Source: an uncultured Christensenella sp. (GTDB lineage Bacteria; Bacillota; Clostridia; Christensenellales; Pumilibacteraceae). Taken from it: a stretch of DNA of 64,000 nucleotides. The position numbers were made by a program, and so were the translations under genes. Location: NCBI GenBank assembly GCA_910577435.1, contig CAJTLV010000001.1, positions 303,538-367,537 of the forward strand, in the 5' to 3' direction. The notes beneath the pieces are model-generated. The model was not told where the DNA came from, made no database searches, and worked only from the letters and a program-made list of their open reading frames with translations. How positions within the stretch are numbered: position 1 is the stretch's first letter; each line of letters opens with the position of its first letter. Shown here one piece after another: positions 17,738 to 26,672 of the stretch.

Positions 17738-20088
17738 TTTACAAGCACTGCCGAAAACACTTTATCGATGTCGTCGACAAGTATGATTTCGAGTTTTTTC
17801 TTGACCTCTTCGGGAACATCCGCAAGGTCTTTTTCATTCTCTTTCGGAATGATGAGCCGCTTGAATCCCGCGCGGAATGCGGCAAGCGATTTTTCTTTCA
17901 GTCCGCCTATGGCGAGAACTCTGCCGCGCAAAGTCACCTCGCCCGTCATCGTCACATCGTGCGCGACGGGACGTTTAGAAAACGCCGACATCAGCGCGGT
18001 GGCTATCGTTATGCCAGCGCTCGGTCCGTCTTTGGGCGTAGCGCCTTCGGGAAAATGCAGGTGGATGTCGTTGTTCACGAACTCGTCGCGGTCAATGCCG
18101 TACTCATCCGCACGCGAACGCACAAGCGACAGCGCCGCCAAACACGATTCTTTCATCACGTCGCCGAGACTGCCCGTCAGCTTTATTTCGCCCTTTCCGC
18201 CGGGAATTATCACCGCCTCGATGTTGAGCGTAACGCCGCCTACACTCGTCCACGCGAGTCCGGTCGCCGTGCCGATCTCGTCGGTATCCGCGATTGCGTT
18301 TTCCTTATACTTCGGCGGACCGAGAAATTCCGCAACTTCCTTTTTGGTGACCTTGAATGAAGTCGGCTGCTCGTTCTGTTCGACTATTCGCAACGCTATT
18401 TTGCGCATAATAGTCGCTATTTCGCGTTCCAGATTGCGCACGCCGCTTTCGCGGGTGTAGCTCGAAATCACGTTCATTATCACGGAATCGCTCATATCGA
18501 CTTTGATATTTCCGAGACCGTTCGCTTCCATCTCTTTCGGCTTCAAATACCGCTTCGATATTTGCAGTTTTTCCTCATAGGTGTAACCCGACAGCTCGAT
18601 CACTTCCAACCTGTCGAGAAGCGCGGGCGGAAGCGGGTCGAGCGAGTTTGCCGTTGTGACGAACATTACGCTGCTCAGGTCATACGGCATATCGAGATAG
18701 TTGTCTTTGAAATTATAGTTCTGATTGGGATCGAGAACTTCGAGAAGAGCACTCGCGGGATCGCCGTGCATATCCGCCGTCATCTTGTCGATTTCGTCGA
18801 GGAGAAATACGGGGTTGTTGACTCCCGCCTGACGGATACCGCTTATTATCCTTCCCGGCAGCGCCGCGACGTACGTCCTGCGATGACCGCGAATTTCCGC
18901 TTCGTCGCGAATTCCGCCGAGCGACATCGACACAAGTTCTTTGCCTGCCGCGCGCGCGATCGAACGCACTATAGACGTTTTACCTACGCCGGGAGGTCCG
19001 ACAAAGCACAGTATAGGCGATTTCAGATTGTTTGTCAGTTTATAAACCGCGAGATATTCGAGTATGCGTTCTTTGACCTTTTCGAGACCGTAATGGTCCT
19101 CGTTGAGCACTTTGCGCGCGCGATCGAGCGAAATCTCGTCCTTAGTCGATTTGTCCCACGGCATTTCGAGTATAAGTTCGATATACGACCGCGAAACGGT
19201 GGCTTCGGGCGTAGACGGGTTCATCTTTTCGAGACGGGAAATTTCTTTCTCCGCTTTTTCGTATGCATAGTCGGGAATACTCTCTTTGAGCGCGCGCAGT
19301 TTACCGCGAAGCTCGTCTATCTCGTCGGCGTCCTCGCCGATTTCCTGTTTGAGCGCGCGTATCTGTTCGCGCACGTAATATTCCTTTTGATTCTTATCGA
19401 TGCTCTGTCTGACCTTAGCTGTTATTCGCTTTTCTATTGCGCGGATCTCTGTCTCGCGCGTCAACACGGTCAGTATCTGCTCGTACTGCGCCGACAGCGT
19501 TTTGGTCTGCAACACCGTCTGCTTTTCCGCGTCGTCGGTAAAGATATAATTCGCTATCGTCGCGACAAACCGCTCGCCGTCGTCGACCGACAGCGTGCTG
19601 AGCACGTCGCCCGGCATCTTGGTATCGATACGGCGGTATTCCTTGAACTGCTCGTCGAGCCGACGCTTGACCGCTTCGAAGTATACGGGATCGTCCTGCT
19701 CGTATTCGTACTCTTTGAGCGTCACTTCGAAATACGGCGTGAGCGACACGTAACTGTCTATCTGCATTCTGCGTCCCGCAATGAACACGACGCGCATTGC
19801 GTCTCCCGGCAGGCGCTGGACCTGCTTTATAGTTGCCAAAACGCCCACGCGGTAAATGTCCTGCGGCGCGGGATTGACCATCGTCGCACGCTTCTGCGCA
19901 ACCAAAAACACGCTCTCGCCCGACTCCACCGCGTGGCTAATCGCGGCATACGACTTGTCGCGAACGAGATCGAAATGCACCGCCTGACCCGGAAAAACAA
20001 CTTTACCGCGAAACGCGATCATTTTATATGTTTTTGCCTGCTGAGGTATAAGCCCCTCTTCCGAACTTGTTATTGCCTTGTTTTCCAT
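17734..20088 (-). CDS. lon: ATP-dependent protease La (Lon)
   Basis: Cytosolic AAA+ serine protease degrading misfolded and regulatory proteins. 784 residues, full length. N-terminal LON substrate domain (to about 210, KTYKMIAFRGKVVFPGQ), coiled coil, AAA+ module with Walker A GPPGVGKTS and Walker B FLLDEID, and the C-terminal protease with GPSAGITI (catalytic Ser) and the catalytic Lys in IGGLKEKSLAA. The ATG at 20088 is chosen because TAAGGG precedes it; a start seven codons upstream lacks one. engB follows with a 4-nt overlap. Confidence 0.97.
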   Translation of the reverse strand: MENKAITSSEEGLIPQQAKTYKMIAFRGKVVFPGQAVHFDLVRDKSYAAISHAVESGESVFLVAQKRATMVNPAPQDIYRVGVLATIKQVQRLPGDAMRVVFIAGRRMQIDSYVSLTPYFEVTLKEYEYEQDDPVYFEAVKRRLDEQFKEYRRIDTKMPGDVLSTLSVDDGERFVATIANYIFTDDAEKQTVLQTKTLSAQYEQILTVLTRETEIRAIEKRITAKVRQSIDKNQKEYYVREQIRALKQEIGEDADEIDELRGKLRALKESIPDYAYEKAEKEISRLEKMNPSTPEATVSRSYIELILEMPWDKSTKDEISLDRARKVLNEDHYGLEKVKERILEYLAVYKLTNNLKSPILCFVGPPGVGKTSIVRSIARAAGKELVSMSLGGIRDEAEIRGHRRTYVAALPGRIISGIRQAGVNNPVFLLDEIDKMTADMHGDPASALLEVLDPNQNYNFKDNYLDMPYDLSSVMFVTTANSLDPLPPALLDRLEVIELSGYTYEEKLQISKRYLKPKEMEANGLGNIKVDMSDSVIMNVISSYTRESGVRNLEREIATIMRKIALRIVEQNEQPTSFKVTKKEVAEFLGPPKYKENAIADTDEIGTATGLAWTSVGGVTLNIEAVIIPGGKGEIKLTGSLGDVMKESCLAALSLVRSRADEYGIDRDEFVNNDIHLHFPEGATPKDGPSAGITIATALMSAFSKRPVAHDVTMTGEVTLRGRVLAIGGLKEKSLAAFRAGFKRLIIPKENEKDLADVPEEVKKKLEIILVDDIDKVFSAVLVK

Positions 20089-20228
20089 ATTACCCTTATA
20101 GTTTAGCACATTCGACGTGAAATTACAAGCGCTTGACTAGTCGGCTTTTATACGATTTATTGTTTGTTGTCGAATTATTCCGCATTCCCGCAACTTAATC
20201 CGCGAAGCGGTCTATCGATTCCGAATTA

Positions 20229-21071
20229 TTATTTTACTCTTACCGAATACTCCGTTACGCCGAGTATTGTTTCGCCGTCGATCTGCAACGCAGTCGGGCG
20301 ATCGAACTTAACGTTGAATTCATATCCCGACATAATCGTGAACATCTCGGTATGTTTGACGTGTTCGCCCTTGAATATCGTCGGGAACACCGTAAGTGTT
20401 TTGAGCCTTCCCGAACCGTGCAGAACGACGCAAGTCAGTTTGCCGTCTTCGGCGTTTCTGTCCTGCGATGGCGCGACCATCATTCCGCCGCCGTAAAACC
20501 GACCTTTCATCGTCGGCGCAAGCCACACCTTTTTGAATTCGTGCGTTTCGCCGTCTACGGTAACTACCGCATTCGGACGTTTGAAATGGAAAAGCAAACC
20601 TTTGATCGCTATGGACGTATAGTTGATCGGCTTGTTCGACTTCTTTTTAAGTTCGTCGCCCACCTCGCAGCAGTATCCGTCGATGCCGTAGCCTATGCCG
20701 TTGATAAACTTGTACGTATTGCCGTTCACTGTCACTTCGGGCAGATTTTTGATATAACCGTTAAGCCGTACCAACTTATCTCCACCCACGTCGTTTTTGA
20801 AATCGTTTCCCGAACCGGTCGGGATATAGTCGATGACGCACTTGGGTTCACTATCGCCAAGCGCATTAATAAAACGGTTGATCGTTCCGTCTCCGCCCGC
20901 AATTATCAGCCTATCCTGTTCCGTCAAAGCGGCGATCTCCGCACCGAGATCGTCTATCGTCGTAACATCCTTGAATTCTACGTCGCCGCCGACAAGCGCG
21001 TCGAGATAATCGTGAGCCGCTTTTTCGCCTGCGCCGTTATTCGCGAGCGGATTGAACAGTACGTATTGCAT
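20229..21071 (-). CDS. Diacylglycerol/lipid kinase family protein
   Basis: 280 residues of the DAGK catalytic (YegS/DgkB/LCB5) superfamily. GGDGTINRF near residue 68 is the nucleotide-binding GGDGT motif, PTGSGNDFKN near 105 the second conserved block, and NGIGYGIDG the third. It likely phosphorylates diacylglycerol in phospholipid recycling, as DgkB does in Gram-positives; substrate is inferred. Start at 21071 has GGAGAATTTT upstream. It is monocistronic with its own promoter; the interval 20089-20228 before lon shows no gene. Confidence 0.9.
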   Translation of the reverse strand: MQYVLFNPLANNGAGEKAAHDYLDALVGGDVEFKDVTTIDDLGAEIAALTEQDRLIIAGGDGTINRFINALGDSEPKCVIDYIPTGSGNDFKNDVGGDKLVRLNGYIKNLPEVTVNGNTYKFINGIGYGIDGYCCEVGDELKKKSNKPINYTSIAIKGLLFHFKRPNAVVTVDGETHEFKKVWLAPTMKGRFYGGGMMVAPSQDRNAEDGKLTCVVLHGSGRLKTLTVFPTIFKGEHVKHTEMFTIMSGYEFNVKFDRPTALQIDGETILGVTEYSVRVK

Positions 21072-21141
21072 AAAATTCTCCGTTATGATCGTAAAGTATT
21101 TTCATCTTAAGTGAATCGAGCGCCAACCCGTATTGTTATGT

Positions 21142-21170
21142 ATTATATAAAATTCGACGGGTTTTGTCAA
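21142..21170 (-). promoter_or_regulatory. Promoter of the diacylglycerol kinase gene
   Basis: Minus strand TTGACA (21165-21170), 17-nt spacer, TATAAT (21142-21147); leader of about 65 nt. Confidence 0.85.
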
Positions 21171-21204
21171 GCCTCGCAAGGCGCGGTCGACGCGTAATTC
21201 CAAA

Positions 21205-21230
21205 CGAAAACGGAGCCGAAAGGCTCCGTA
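21205..21230 (-). terminator. Intrinsic terminator after malic enzyme
   Basis: Stem ACGGAGCC/GGCTCCGT with a 4-nt loop and T-run on the minus strand, 14 nt beyond the stop. Confidence 0.85.
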
Positions 21231-21243
21231 TTGCAATTACTTC

Positions 21244-22416
21244 TTATTTGCGCGCGACGCCGCTCTCCCGCGCCGCCTTAGCCACAGCCTTTGCGACCGC
21301 GCCGACAACGCGCTTGTCAAGCGGCGACGGCAGGATATAGTCGGCTTTCAACTCACTTTCCGATACGAGCGCCGCGAGTGCAAACGCCGCCGCGCGTTGC
21401 ATTTCGATGTTTATATCGCTCGCACGGCAATCGAGCGCGCCTCTGAAAATTCCGGGAAACATAAGCACGTTATTTATCTGGTTGGGCTGATTGGACGCGC
21501 CCGTTCCGACAACAGCCGCACCCGCTTCGATCGCTTCGGCACGCGTGATCTCCGGTACGGGATTGGCGAGCGGAAATACTATCGGGGCTTTCGCCATACT
21601 CGCTATCATCTCGCGCGAAACGATCTTCGGCGCTGACACGCCCAAGAATACGTCTGCGCCTTTCATCGCGTCGGCGAGCGTTCCGTGCATATGCGTTTTG
21701 TTGGTTACGCGCGAAATTTCGGTATGCGCCGGGTTGGAATAATTCTCGCCGCTATGCAGTATTCCGCAACGGTCGACGCACACGATATCGCCCGCGCCGA
21801 GATCGATGAAAAACTTGGCTATGGCAATGCCTGCGCTCCCTGCGCCGTTTATAACGATCCTTACGTCCTTTATGTCCTTACCGACCACACGCAAGGCGTT
21901 GATGAGCGCCGCGCCCGCAACTATCGCCGTACCGTGCTGATCGTCGTGGAATACGGGAATATCGCACCGCTCTTTAAGCCGCTTTTCTATGTCGAAACAG
22001 CGCGGCGCCGAAATGTCTTCGAGATTGATCCCGCCGTAACTCGGCGACAGCGCGGCAATAATATCGACTATCTCGTCGGGGTCTTTTGTGGCGAGGCATA
22101 ACGGCGTAGCGTCGATATTCGCAAACGCTTTGAACAGCGCGCACTTCCCTTCCATAACGGGCATTGCCGCTTCCGGTCCGATGTCTCCCAAACCGAGCAC
22201 CGCCGTTCCGTCCGATATTACGGCGACGGTATTGTGCCGACGGGTAAGCTCGTACACCTTAGATTTGTCGGCGGCTATCTCCGTACAGGCACGCGACACG
22301 CCGGGCGTGTAGCACAGCGCCAGATCTTCAAGCGACTCTATCGGCGCGCGAAGTTTGATTTCGAGCTTGCCCGCCCATTCGCGGTGTTTTTCTAGCGACT
22401 TTTCGTAAACGTCCAT
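21244..22416 (-). CDS. NAD(P)-dependent malic enzyme (short bacterial form)
   Basis: Oxidative decarboxylation of malate to pyruvate. 390 residues, the usual length for the short form without a phosphotransacetylase domain. Visible motifs: YTPGVSRAC, GDIGPEAAMPVMEGK, the metal/substrate block FHDDQHGTAIV, and the nucleotide loop GAGSAGIAIAKF near residue 190, followed by VDRCGILH. NAD versus NADP preference cannot be read with confidence. Promoter and GAGGT ribosome binding site precede it, so it is a single-gene unit. Confidence 0.94.
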   Translation of the reverse strand: MDVYEKSLEKHREWAGKLEIKLRAPIESLEDLALCYTPGVSRACTEIAADKSKVYELTRRHNTVAVISDGTAVLGLGDIGPEAAMPVMEGKCALFKAFANIDATPLCLATKDPDEIVDIIAALSPSYGGINLEDISAPRCFDIEKRLKERCDIPVFHDDQHGTAIVAGAALINALRVVGKDIKDVRIVINGAGSAGIAIAKFFIDLGAGDIVCVDRCGILHSGENYSNPAHTEISRVTNKTHMHGTLADAMKGADVFLGVSAPKIVSREMIASMAKAPIVFPLANPVPEITRAEAIEAGAAVVGTGASNQPNQINNVLMFPGIFRGALDCRASDINIEMQRAAAFALAALVSESELKADYILPSPLDKRVVGAVAKAVAKAARESGVARK

Positions 22417-22445
22417 AACTACCTCGTAAGTATTGCCTTTGCTTT

Positions 22446-22474
22446 ATTGTATAACTAAAAACGAAATATGTCAA
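22446..22474 (-). promoter_or_regulatory. Promoter of the malic enzyme gene
   Basis: Minus strand TTGACA (22469-22474), 17-nt spacer, TACAAT (22446-22451). Confidence 0.7.
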
Positions 22475-22488
22475 ACGAATGCGGATTT

Positions 22489-22986
22489 TTAATTTTCCTT
22501 AGTCACGATATGCTCGACCGACTGCGGTAAACTTTCCAGTCTGTCCTTGAAAAATTCGGGAAACACCCTTAGTTCTTTCAGTTTGTCCAACGGCACAAAC
22601 TCGACGTGTTCTTTGCCGTCATCGCATTCGCCCACTATGTTCGGTATGTTTTTGGTACCGCGCGGTTTCATTATGTAATAGAACGATATTTCGTGGCAGT
22701 TCAGTCCTTTCAGACTGCTCTCGTCGTCGGTGAAGAAATTTTCGTGTACGAATGCCAGCCTGTCGACCGTATACGGCACGCCCGTTTCTTCCAAAGCCTC
22801 GCGTTCCGCCGCCTGTTCGGCGAACTCGCCCATATGCACTCCGCCGCCGACCGAATAGTAATAGCTGCAAGTTTCGTTGGCGGCGAGCAGCACGCATCCG
22901 TCCTCGATGATTATCGCGCCCACGCGGTATCGAAACCGGTTTCCGTTGCGCGTAAAACAGCAATTAAGCTCGCGATCGTTGTTCAT
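22489..22986 (-). CDS. Nudix hydrolase
   Basis: 165 residues with a complete Nudix box: a Gly six residues before GEFAEQAAEREALEETGV, matching G-x5-E-x7-REUxEExGU near residue 50-72. Such enzymes cleave nucleoside diphosphate derivatives (oxidised dNTPs, NADH, nucleotide sugars); the substrate is not readable here. It lies 36 nt downstream of the Pr6Pr-like membrane gene on the same strand and may be co-transcribed with it. Confidence 0.9.
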   Translation of the reverse strand: MNNDRELNCCFTRNGNRFRYRVGAIIIEDGCVLLAANETCSYYYSVGGGVHMGEFAEQAAEREALEETGVPYTVDRLAFVHENFFTDDESSLKGLNCHEISFYYIMKPRGTKNIPNIVGECDDGKEHVEFVPLDKLKELRVFPEFFKDRLESLPQSVEHIVTKEN

Positions 22987-23021
22987 ATAAATACCCCCAC
23001 CCCGAAATGATTATGCGAGCG

Positions 23022-23645
23022 CTATCTGCGCCCGTAATTTAACGTCTTTTTGTCGTGCCCGCCGCGTCGCAACAGCCCGCACAAAGCGACCGCGCCGTAT
23101 GCAACGCTCAGCGTCGCCGTCGCGGCAAGAAAGCCTATGCCTATAAGTTCCGCCGCGCCGAATCCGTTCGGGTCGAAATAGATATACACATATCCGCCCG
23201 TAACGCGCCCGTAGATTATCATAAACAGGTAGTACATTGCGGGAAACACCACCGTCGAAGCAAGCCCCGCCCTGCCTATCCCGCTTCCGTCGCAAAACGC
23301 GACATAGAACGCCGCTACGAACAGCGGATTTATCAAGTGAAGGAACAGTCCCGTCGAAACGAAAGTCGCCGTCGGCGCAAACGTAGCGCAAATGCCGAGT
23401 ACGACAAGCAACAGTACAGTAACGTCCAGATACAGTACGGAATGTATATCCCTGCCCGTAACGATCAGTTTAACTGCCGCAACGGCAAACACCGTCGCCG
23501 TCAAAACATTGGACAGAAACGTCATTTCGAACGCCCTGTCGAACATTCCGACATAATGCAATATTACGGTAACGTACATCTGCACGGCAAGCAGTGCCGC
23601 AACCGCCGCCTTTGTTCCGACCACGCCTTTCGATCTCACTTTCAT
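23022..23645 (-). CDS. Pr6Pr-like membrane protein
   Basis: 207 residues with six predicted membrane segments. The pattern LTATVFAVAAVKL, LHLINPLFVAAFYVAF, FPAMYYLFMIIYGRVTGGYVYIYFDPNGFG matches the Pr6Pr / FAR-17a-AIG1-like family, which conserves the Y..RG..TGWYPYPFLDP-type motif. Function of bacterial members is unknown; the eukaryotic AIG1/ADTRP relatives hydrolyse FAHFA lipids, so lipid hydrolysis is only a suggestion. Start taken at ATG 23645 (weak ribosome binding site); the frame opens further to 23696. Confidence 0.65.
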   Translation of the reverse strand: MKVRSKGVVGTKAAVAALLAVQMYVTVILHYVGMFDRAFEMTFLSNVLTATVFAVAAVKLIVTGRDIHSVLYLDVTVLLLVVLGICATFAPTATFVSTGLFLHLINPLFVAAFYVAFCDGSGIGRAGLASTVVFPAMYYLFMIIYGRVTGGYVYIYFDPNGFGAAELIGIGFLAATATLSVAYGAVALCGLLRRGGHDKKTLNYGRR

Positions 23646-23709
23646 AACCCGTTTATTTTGGGGATTGCGTACGCCTTTTATGCGCCGAGAGATCACACGC
23701 GCATACGCG

Positions 23710-24648
23710 TCATTTCAAAAAACTCATTTGCCGCTCTCTGAAAGACTCGATCTTTCTATCCGTCACTTCTTCGCCCACGCTTATCTTTCCGCAGAGTATG
23801 GGCGACAACGGGTCGTATTCGGAAACGTGCCGATCGACGAGTTTATCGTTGAAATTAGCATAACAATACTTGCAACCGTTCTTGCAGGTGTTATACGCGC
23901 CGACGTCTATGCTTTCGAAACAGCCGCACTCGCCGCGTTGGTTTTTGTCCTTAGCACATTTAAGAGTGAATCCGGTAAGTTCCTCTATAAGCCGTTTGTC
24001 GATGCAACTTCCGTGTTCTATCCCGACCGACGAAAGATCCACGCTCTCGGCGCACGTGTATATTTCGAGACCGTGCACATCGGCTATACGCGACAATTCT
24101 GCGGCAAGACTTGTCATATCGTTTTCGCTCGCCGCTTTTAGGCACAGGCTCTCGGTGTTCTTCTTCGTCTTTGCGTAAAGATCTACAAAGCTGATAACTA
24201 TCCTGTCGGTATATCCGCAGAGCAATTCGCAAAGCTCGCCGAACGCGCGGATATGATATTCGGGCGTGTATCGGTCGTTAAACAATATGGGGTCGTACCG
24301 CCAAACGACGCGTCTCTTGCCTATGCGCTCCGACAGTTTGCGGAACGTCGGCACAAGCACGCTTTTCTTGTCCGGAAGATTGGGTTCGACGTCCTTACCG
24401 TAACCGGTCAGCGTGAATTGAAAATAATATTCGTAACCTTTAAGTTCGTCCAGCCTGTCTATCATATTCGCGGGATTCTTCGTCCAAAACACTATGCAGT
24501 CTATGACGTCGGGCGAAAGAGATATTCGGCTTATCCGATCGGCATTGAAAGGATTGCGCACGCACAAATAACCCGCCTTTATTCGATTTATAAACCAATC
24601 AGAATAATAACACGGAATATCCGTGCGTCTGCTGACGCTAAGTATCAC
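23710..24648 (-). CDS. DUF1848 family protein (putative radical-SAM-like Fe-S protein)
   Basis: 312 residues. Starts with the family hallmark LSVSRRTDIPCYYSDWF and continues with VFWTKNPANM and the YFQFTLTGYGKDVEPN block. The C-terminal third has the cysteine cluster CGCFESIDVG...CKNGCKYCYAN, suggesting an iron-sulfur cluster of CxxxCxxC type near the C-terminus rather than the N-terminus. Function unknown. The start is GTG at 24648 with AAGGAGGG 8 nt before it; it overlaps the stop of the upstream unknown gene, so the two are translationally coupled. Confidence 0.88.
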   Translation of the reverse strand: MILSVSRRTDIPCYYSDWFINRIKAGYLCVRNPFNADRISRISLSPDVIDCIVFWTKNPANMIDRLDELKGYEYYFQFTLTGYGKDVEPNLPDKKSVLVPTFRKLSERIGKRRVVWRYDPILFNDRYTPEYHIRAFGELCELLCGYTDRIVISFVDLYAKTKKNTESLCLKAASENDMTSLAAELSRIADVHGLEIYTCAESVDLSSVGIEHGSCIDKRLIEELTGFTLKCAKDKNQRGECGCFESIDVGAYNTCKNGCKYCYANFNDKLVDRHVSEYDPLSPILCGKISVGEEVTDRKIESFRERQMSFLK

Positions 24649-25538
24649 AGCGGCTCCCTCCTTTCGAAAGTTTTTATATAAGTACGCATATGCTTGGCGT
24701 ACAGCACAGGACTGCGGTTGATCGTATCGTTACAATAGTCCTCTGCGCAATTTTTATGCTCGTTGCACCTATGAAACAAATGTTTCACAAAATATAAAAC
24801 GTCGTCGGGATAACAGAATTCGCCGTCTATCGAAATAATAGCCTTATTATATTTCGGGTCGTCGGCGTTCACATTGTAATCGGTTTTAAGTTTATGCGAG
24901 TTACTCTCCACCGCTTCGATTATTCGCCGGCACCGTTTATCGTCCATCTCGTTACTCTTTTTATCGGCGCGGAGCGAGAATAATATATGTATCCTTTCTT
25001 TCAATATGTGCTTCGTCGCAAATGCGTTGCACATCGAATCAAAATCGTCTTGAGTAAAATCGCTGATAGAATGCGGGAAGATATAAATATCCGATGAAAG
25101 ATTTTCTATCTCGTTCATATAAACGGCGGCATTATCCTGTCGTGTGCAAACGCTGTCACCGCTGTGTACCGGCATCGAATACTTCCAAAAGACCGTGTCC
25201 ATACCCATATAATCTACAACCGTGCCGACATTGTCAGTCTTTTTGAGCGCCATTCTAAGCGCGGCATAATCAAGCATTGCGCCGCAGCCGAGCGATGTAA
25301 CGGAAATACTCTTGCTTGGCGGGATCGTCTCTAAAAGCGTTTTGTACATTTCAGTATACTCGAATATGTACGCGAAAGCATACCGCAAAAGATATAATTG
25401 CTGAATGTTCTCGTCAGAATAGTCGGGCAACTTTCCACCGCTGAAATCGAGTCTGAGCAGCTTGCACAGTTTATCGGCTTTAGATGTGTATTCTTTTAAC
25501 TCATCGCAAACGAGTTTCAAAAATTCTTCTATGTCCAT
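24645..25538 (-). CDS. Uncharacterised protein with methyltransferase-like motif
   Basis: 297 residues, soluble. The stretch SISVTSLGCGAMLDYAALRMAL near residue 100 looks like a SAM-binding motif I, followed by VDYMGMDTVFW (a possible acidic motif II) and IYIFPHSISDF, so a Rossmann-type methyltransferase fold is plausible. Many Cys/His in the last 60 residues (HRCNEHKNCAEDYC) could bind metal. I do not recognise the family. It overlaps DUF1848 by 4 nt and lies 20 nt after the PPOX gene, so it may act with either. Confidence 0.7.
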   Translation of the reverse strand: MDIEEFLKLVCDELKEYTSKADKLCKLLRLDFSGGKLPDYSDENIQQLYLLRYAFAYIFEYTEMYKTLLETIPPSKSISVTSLGCGAMLDYAALRMALKKTDNVGTVVDYMGMDTVFWKYSMPVHSGDSVCTRQDNAAVYMNEIENLSSDIYIFPHSISDFTQDDFDSMCNAFATKHILKERIHILFSLRADKKSNEMDDKRCRRIIEAVESNSHKLKTDYNVNADDPKYNKAIISIDGEFCYPDDVLYFVKHLFHRCNEHKNCAEDYCNDTINRSPVLYAKHMRTYIKTFERREPL

Positions 25539-25558
25539 ATCTGCCTATTCCAGATCGC

Positions 25559-25972
25559 TTACAGCTTTATCGTCTCAACTTTAAGGTCGCAGTAGCATTC
25601 GGCTTCCGTTCCCGTGAATTTGAGCACGGCGTAATCGGGATCGGTAACCCCCTTGCGATAAAACATCGTATCGCCGAACTTCCATATCTCGTCTTTGGTC
25701 GGCTGATCGGTACACACCTCGACAGTACCCTTTATAGTTACGCCCGTGTACTTGAACCTGCCGCGCTCGTAAAAATACACGCACGCTTTGTTGTTGTCGA
25801 GGAACTGTTTGACCTTGCGCGACGACGTGTTGGTCGAAAAATAAATATCGTTGCCGTCTATCTTTCTCGGTGCGAGCATTGCCCGCGTCACGGGAAACCC
25901 GTCGCCGTCTACCGACGAGATGAACGCCGTCTTACACTTTTTGATAAATTCAAAAATCTTCTCTTTGGTCAT
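25559..25972 (-). CDS. Pyridoxamine 5'-phosphate oxidase family (FMN-binding) protein
   Basis: 137 residues, PPOX split-barrel fold: KTAFISSVDGDGFPVTRAML near the start, DIYFSTNTSSRKVKQFLDNNKACVYFY in the middle. This is the general-stress/heme-utilisation-like group of small flavin-binding reductases rather than true PdxH. ATG 25972 with GGAGAAG upstream. It follows the GNAT gene by 22 nt. A 19-codon remnant of a second copy of its 5' end is at 26538-26597. Confidence 0.88.
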   Translation of the reverse strand: MTKEKIFEFIKKCKTAFISSVDGDGFPVTRAMLAPRKIDGNDIYFSTNTSSRKVKQFLDNNKACVYFYERGRFKYTGVTIKGTVEVCTDQPTKDEIWKFGDTMFYRKGVTDPDYAVLKFTGTEAECYCDLKVETIKL

Positions 25973-25994
25973 ATCTCTTCTCCGCAAGTTTTTA

Positions 25995-26477
25995 TTACAG
26001 CTCTTTTTTGAGCATTATTATTTCGTCGGTGCGGTATTCCTCTACAAAACCGCTATTCAAAAACAGTTTTATCGCGCCGTTGTCAATCGCTATATCGTCA
26101 TAAAGCACTTTCACTCCGTTGCGCTTTGCGACGCGGCACAGTAGCTCCAATCCTATCCGCCCATACCCTTTTCCGCGAAACTCGGACATAACAATTACAT
26201 TTGCCATATACCTGCCGACAGAACGGTCGAGATGGTAAGCTATTTCTCCGATGAATTCACGTGTGTCCGAATCTACCATAAATGCGTAAAAGCGCTCGTT
26301 CTCGTTATTGACTACCCAATAATCATACCAGTCGTCCCACCTATCTTTCGGGAACGGGATTGTCCCGCCCCAAGCGTGATTATACGACATTGTATCTTCG
26401 TCGGCGAGCATACTTTCGCGAAACCACAGATCGTCCCTAGACGGCACAGCTAAGCTGACGTTTTCAATGCTATCCAT
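25995..26477 (-). CDS. GNAT-family N-acetyltransferase
   Basis: 160 residues with the acetyl-CoA-binding motif VIVMSEFRGKGYGRIGLELL (Q/R-x-x-G-x-G/A form) near residue 105 and the typical last strand LFLNSGFVEEYRTDEIIMLKKEL. Small-molecule acetyltransferase with unknown acceptor. ATG 26477 is chosen because GGAGA lies just upstream. It has its own promoter (26505-26533) and is followed 22 nt later by the PPOX gene, so the two form a small operon. Confidence 0.85.
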   Translation of the reverse strand: MDSIENVSLAVPSRDDLWFRESMLADEDTMSYNHAWGGTIPFPKDRWDDWYDYWVVNNENERFYAFMVDSDTREFIGEIAYHLDRSVGRYMANVIVMSEFRGKGYGRIGLELLCRVAKRNGVKVLYDDIAIDNGAIKLFLNSGFVEEYRTDEIIMLKKEL

Positions 26478-26504
26478 TATCTTCTCCGTATATCGCATAC
26501 TCAA

Positions 26505-26533
26505 ATTATATCATAAGCGCAAACAATTTTCAA
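26505..26533 (-). promoter_or_regulatory. Promoter of the GNAT-PPOX unit
   Basis: Minus strand TTGAAA (26528-26533), 17-nt spacer, TATAAT (26505-26510). The region from here to the ATG resembles the promoter/leader region at 26597-26656. Confidence 0.75.
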
Positions 26534-26537
26534 TAGC

Positions 26538-26597
26538 TTATATTAAATAAACCGTCTTACACTTTTTTACAAACTCGTAAAGTTTCTCTTTCGTCAT
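26538..26597 (-). pseudogene. 19-codon remnant of a PPOX gene start
   Basis: On the minus strand ATG 26597 opens MTKEKLYEFVKKCKT and then stops four residues later; the intact PPOX gene starts MTKEKIFEFIKKCKT. It keeps a ribosome binding site (GGAGAACGAAT) and a promoter. It is either debris of a duplicated gene or a short leader ORF. Confidence 0.75.
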
Positions 26598-26608
26598 ATT
26601 CGTTCTCC

Positions 26609-26656
26609 GTATCACGTGATACATAAATTATAGCACAATGTAAATATCTTTTTCAA
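26609..26656 (-). promoter_or_regulatory. Promoter with perfect palindromic operator
   Basis: Minus strand TTGAAA (26651-26656), 18-nt spacer, TATAAT (26627-26632), then the perfect 14-bp palindrome GTATCACGTGATAC (26609-26622) over the expected transcription start. A degenerate version (GTATGCGATATAC) lies at the same place in the GNAT promoter. The divergent HTH protein is an obvious candidate ligand. Confidence 0.65.
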
Positions 26657-26672
26657 TGCTTTTCATAAAAAA

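Noticed and set aside
20100..20140. CtsR or CIRCE operator upstream of lon
   Set aside because: GACTAGTC is palindromic, but neither the CtsR heptad repeat nor a CIRCE element is present.
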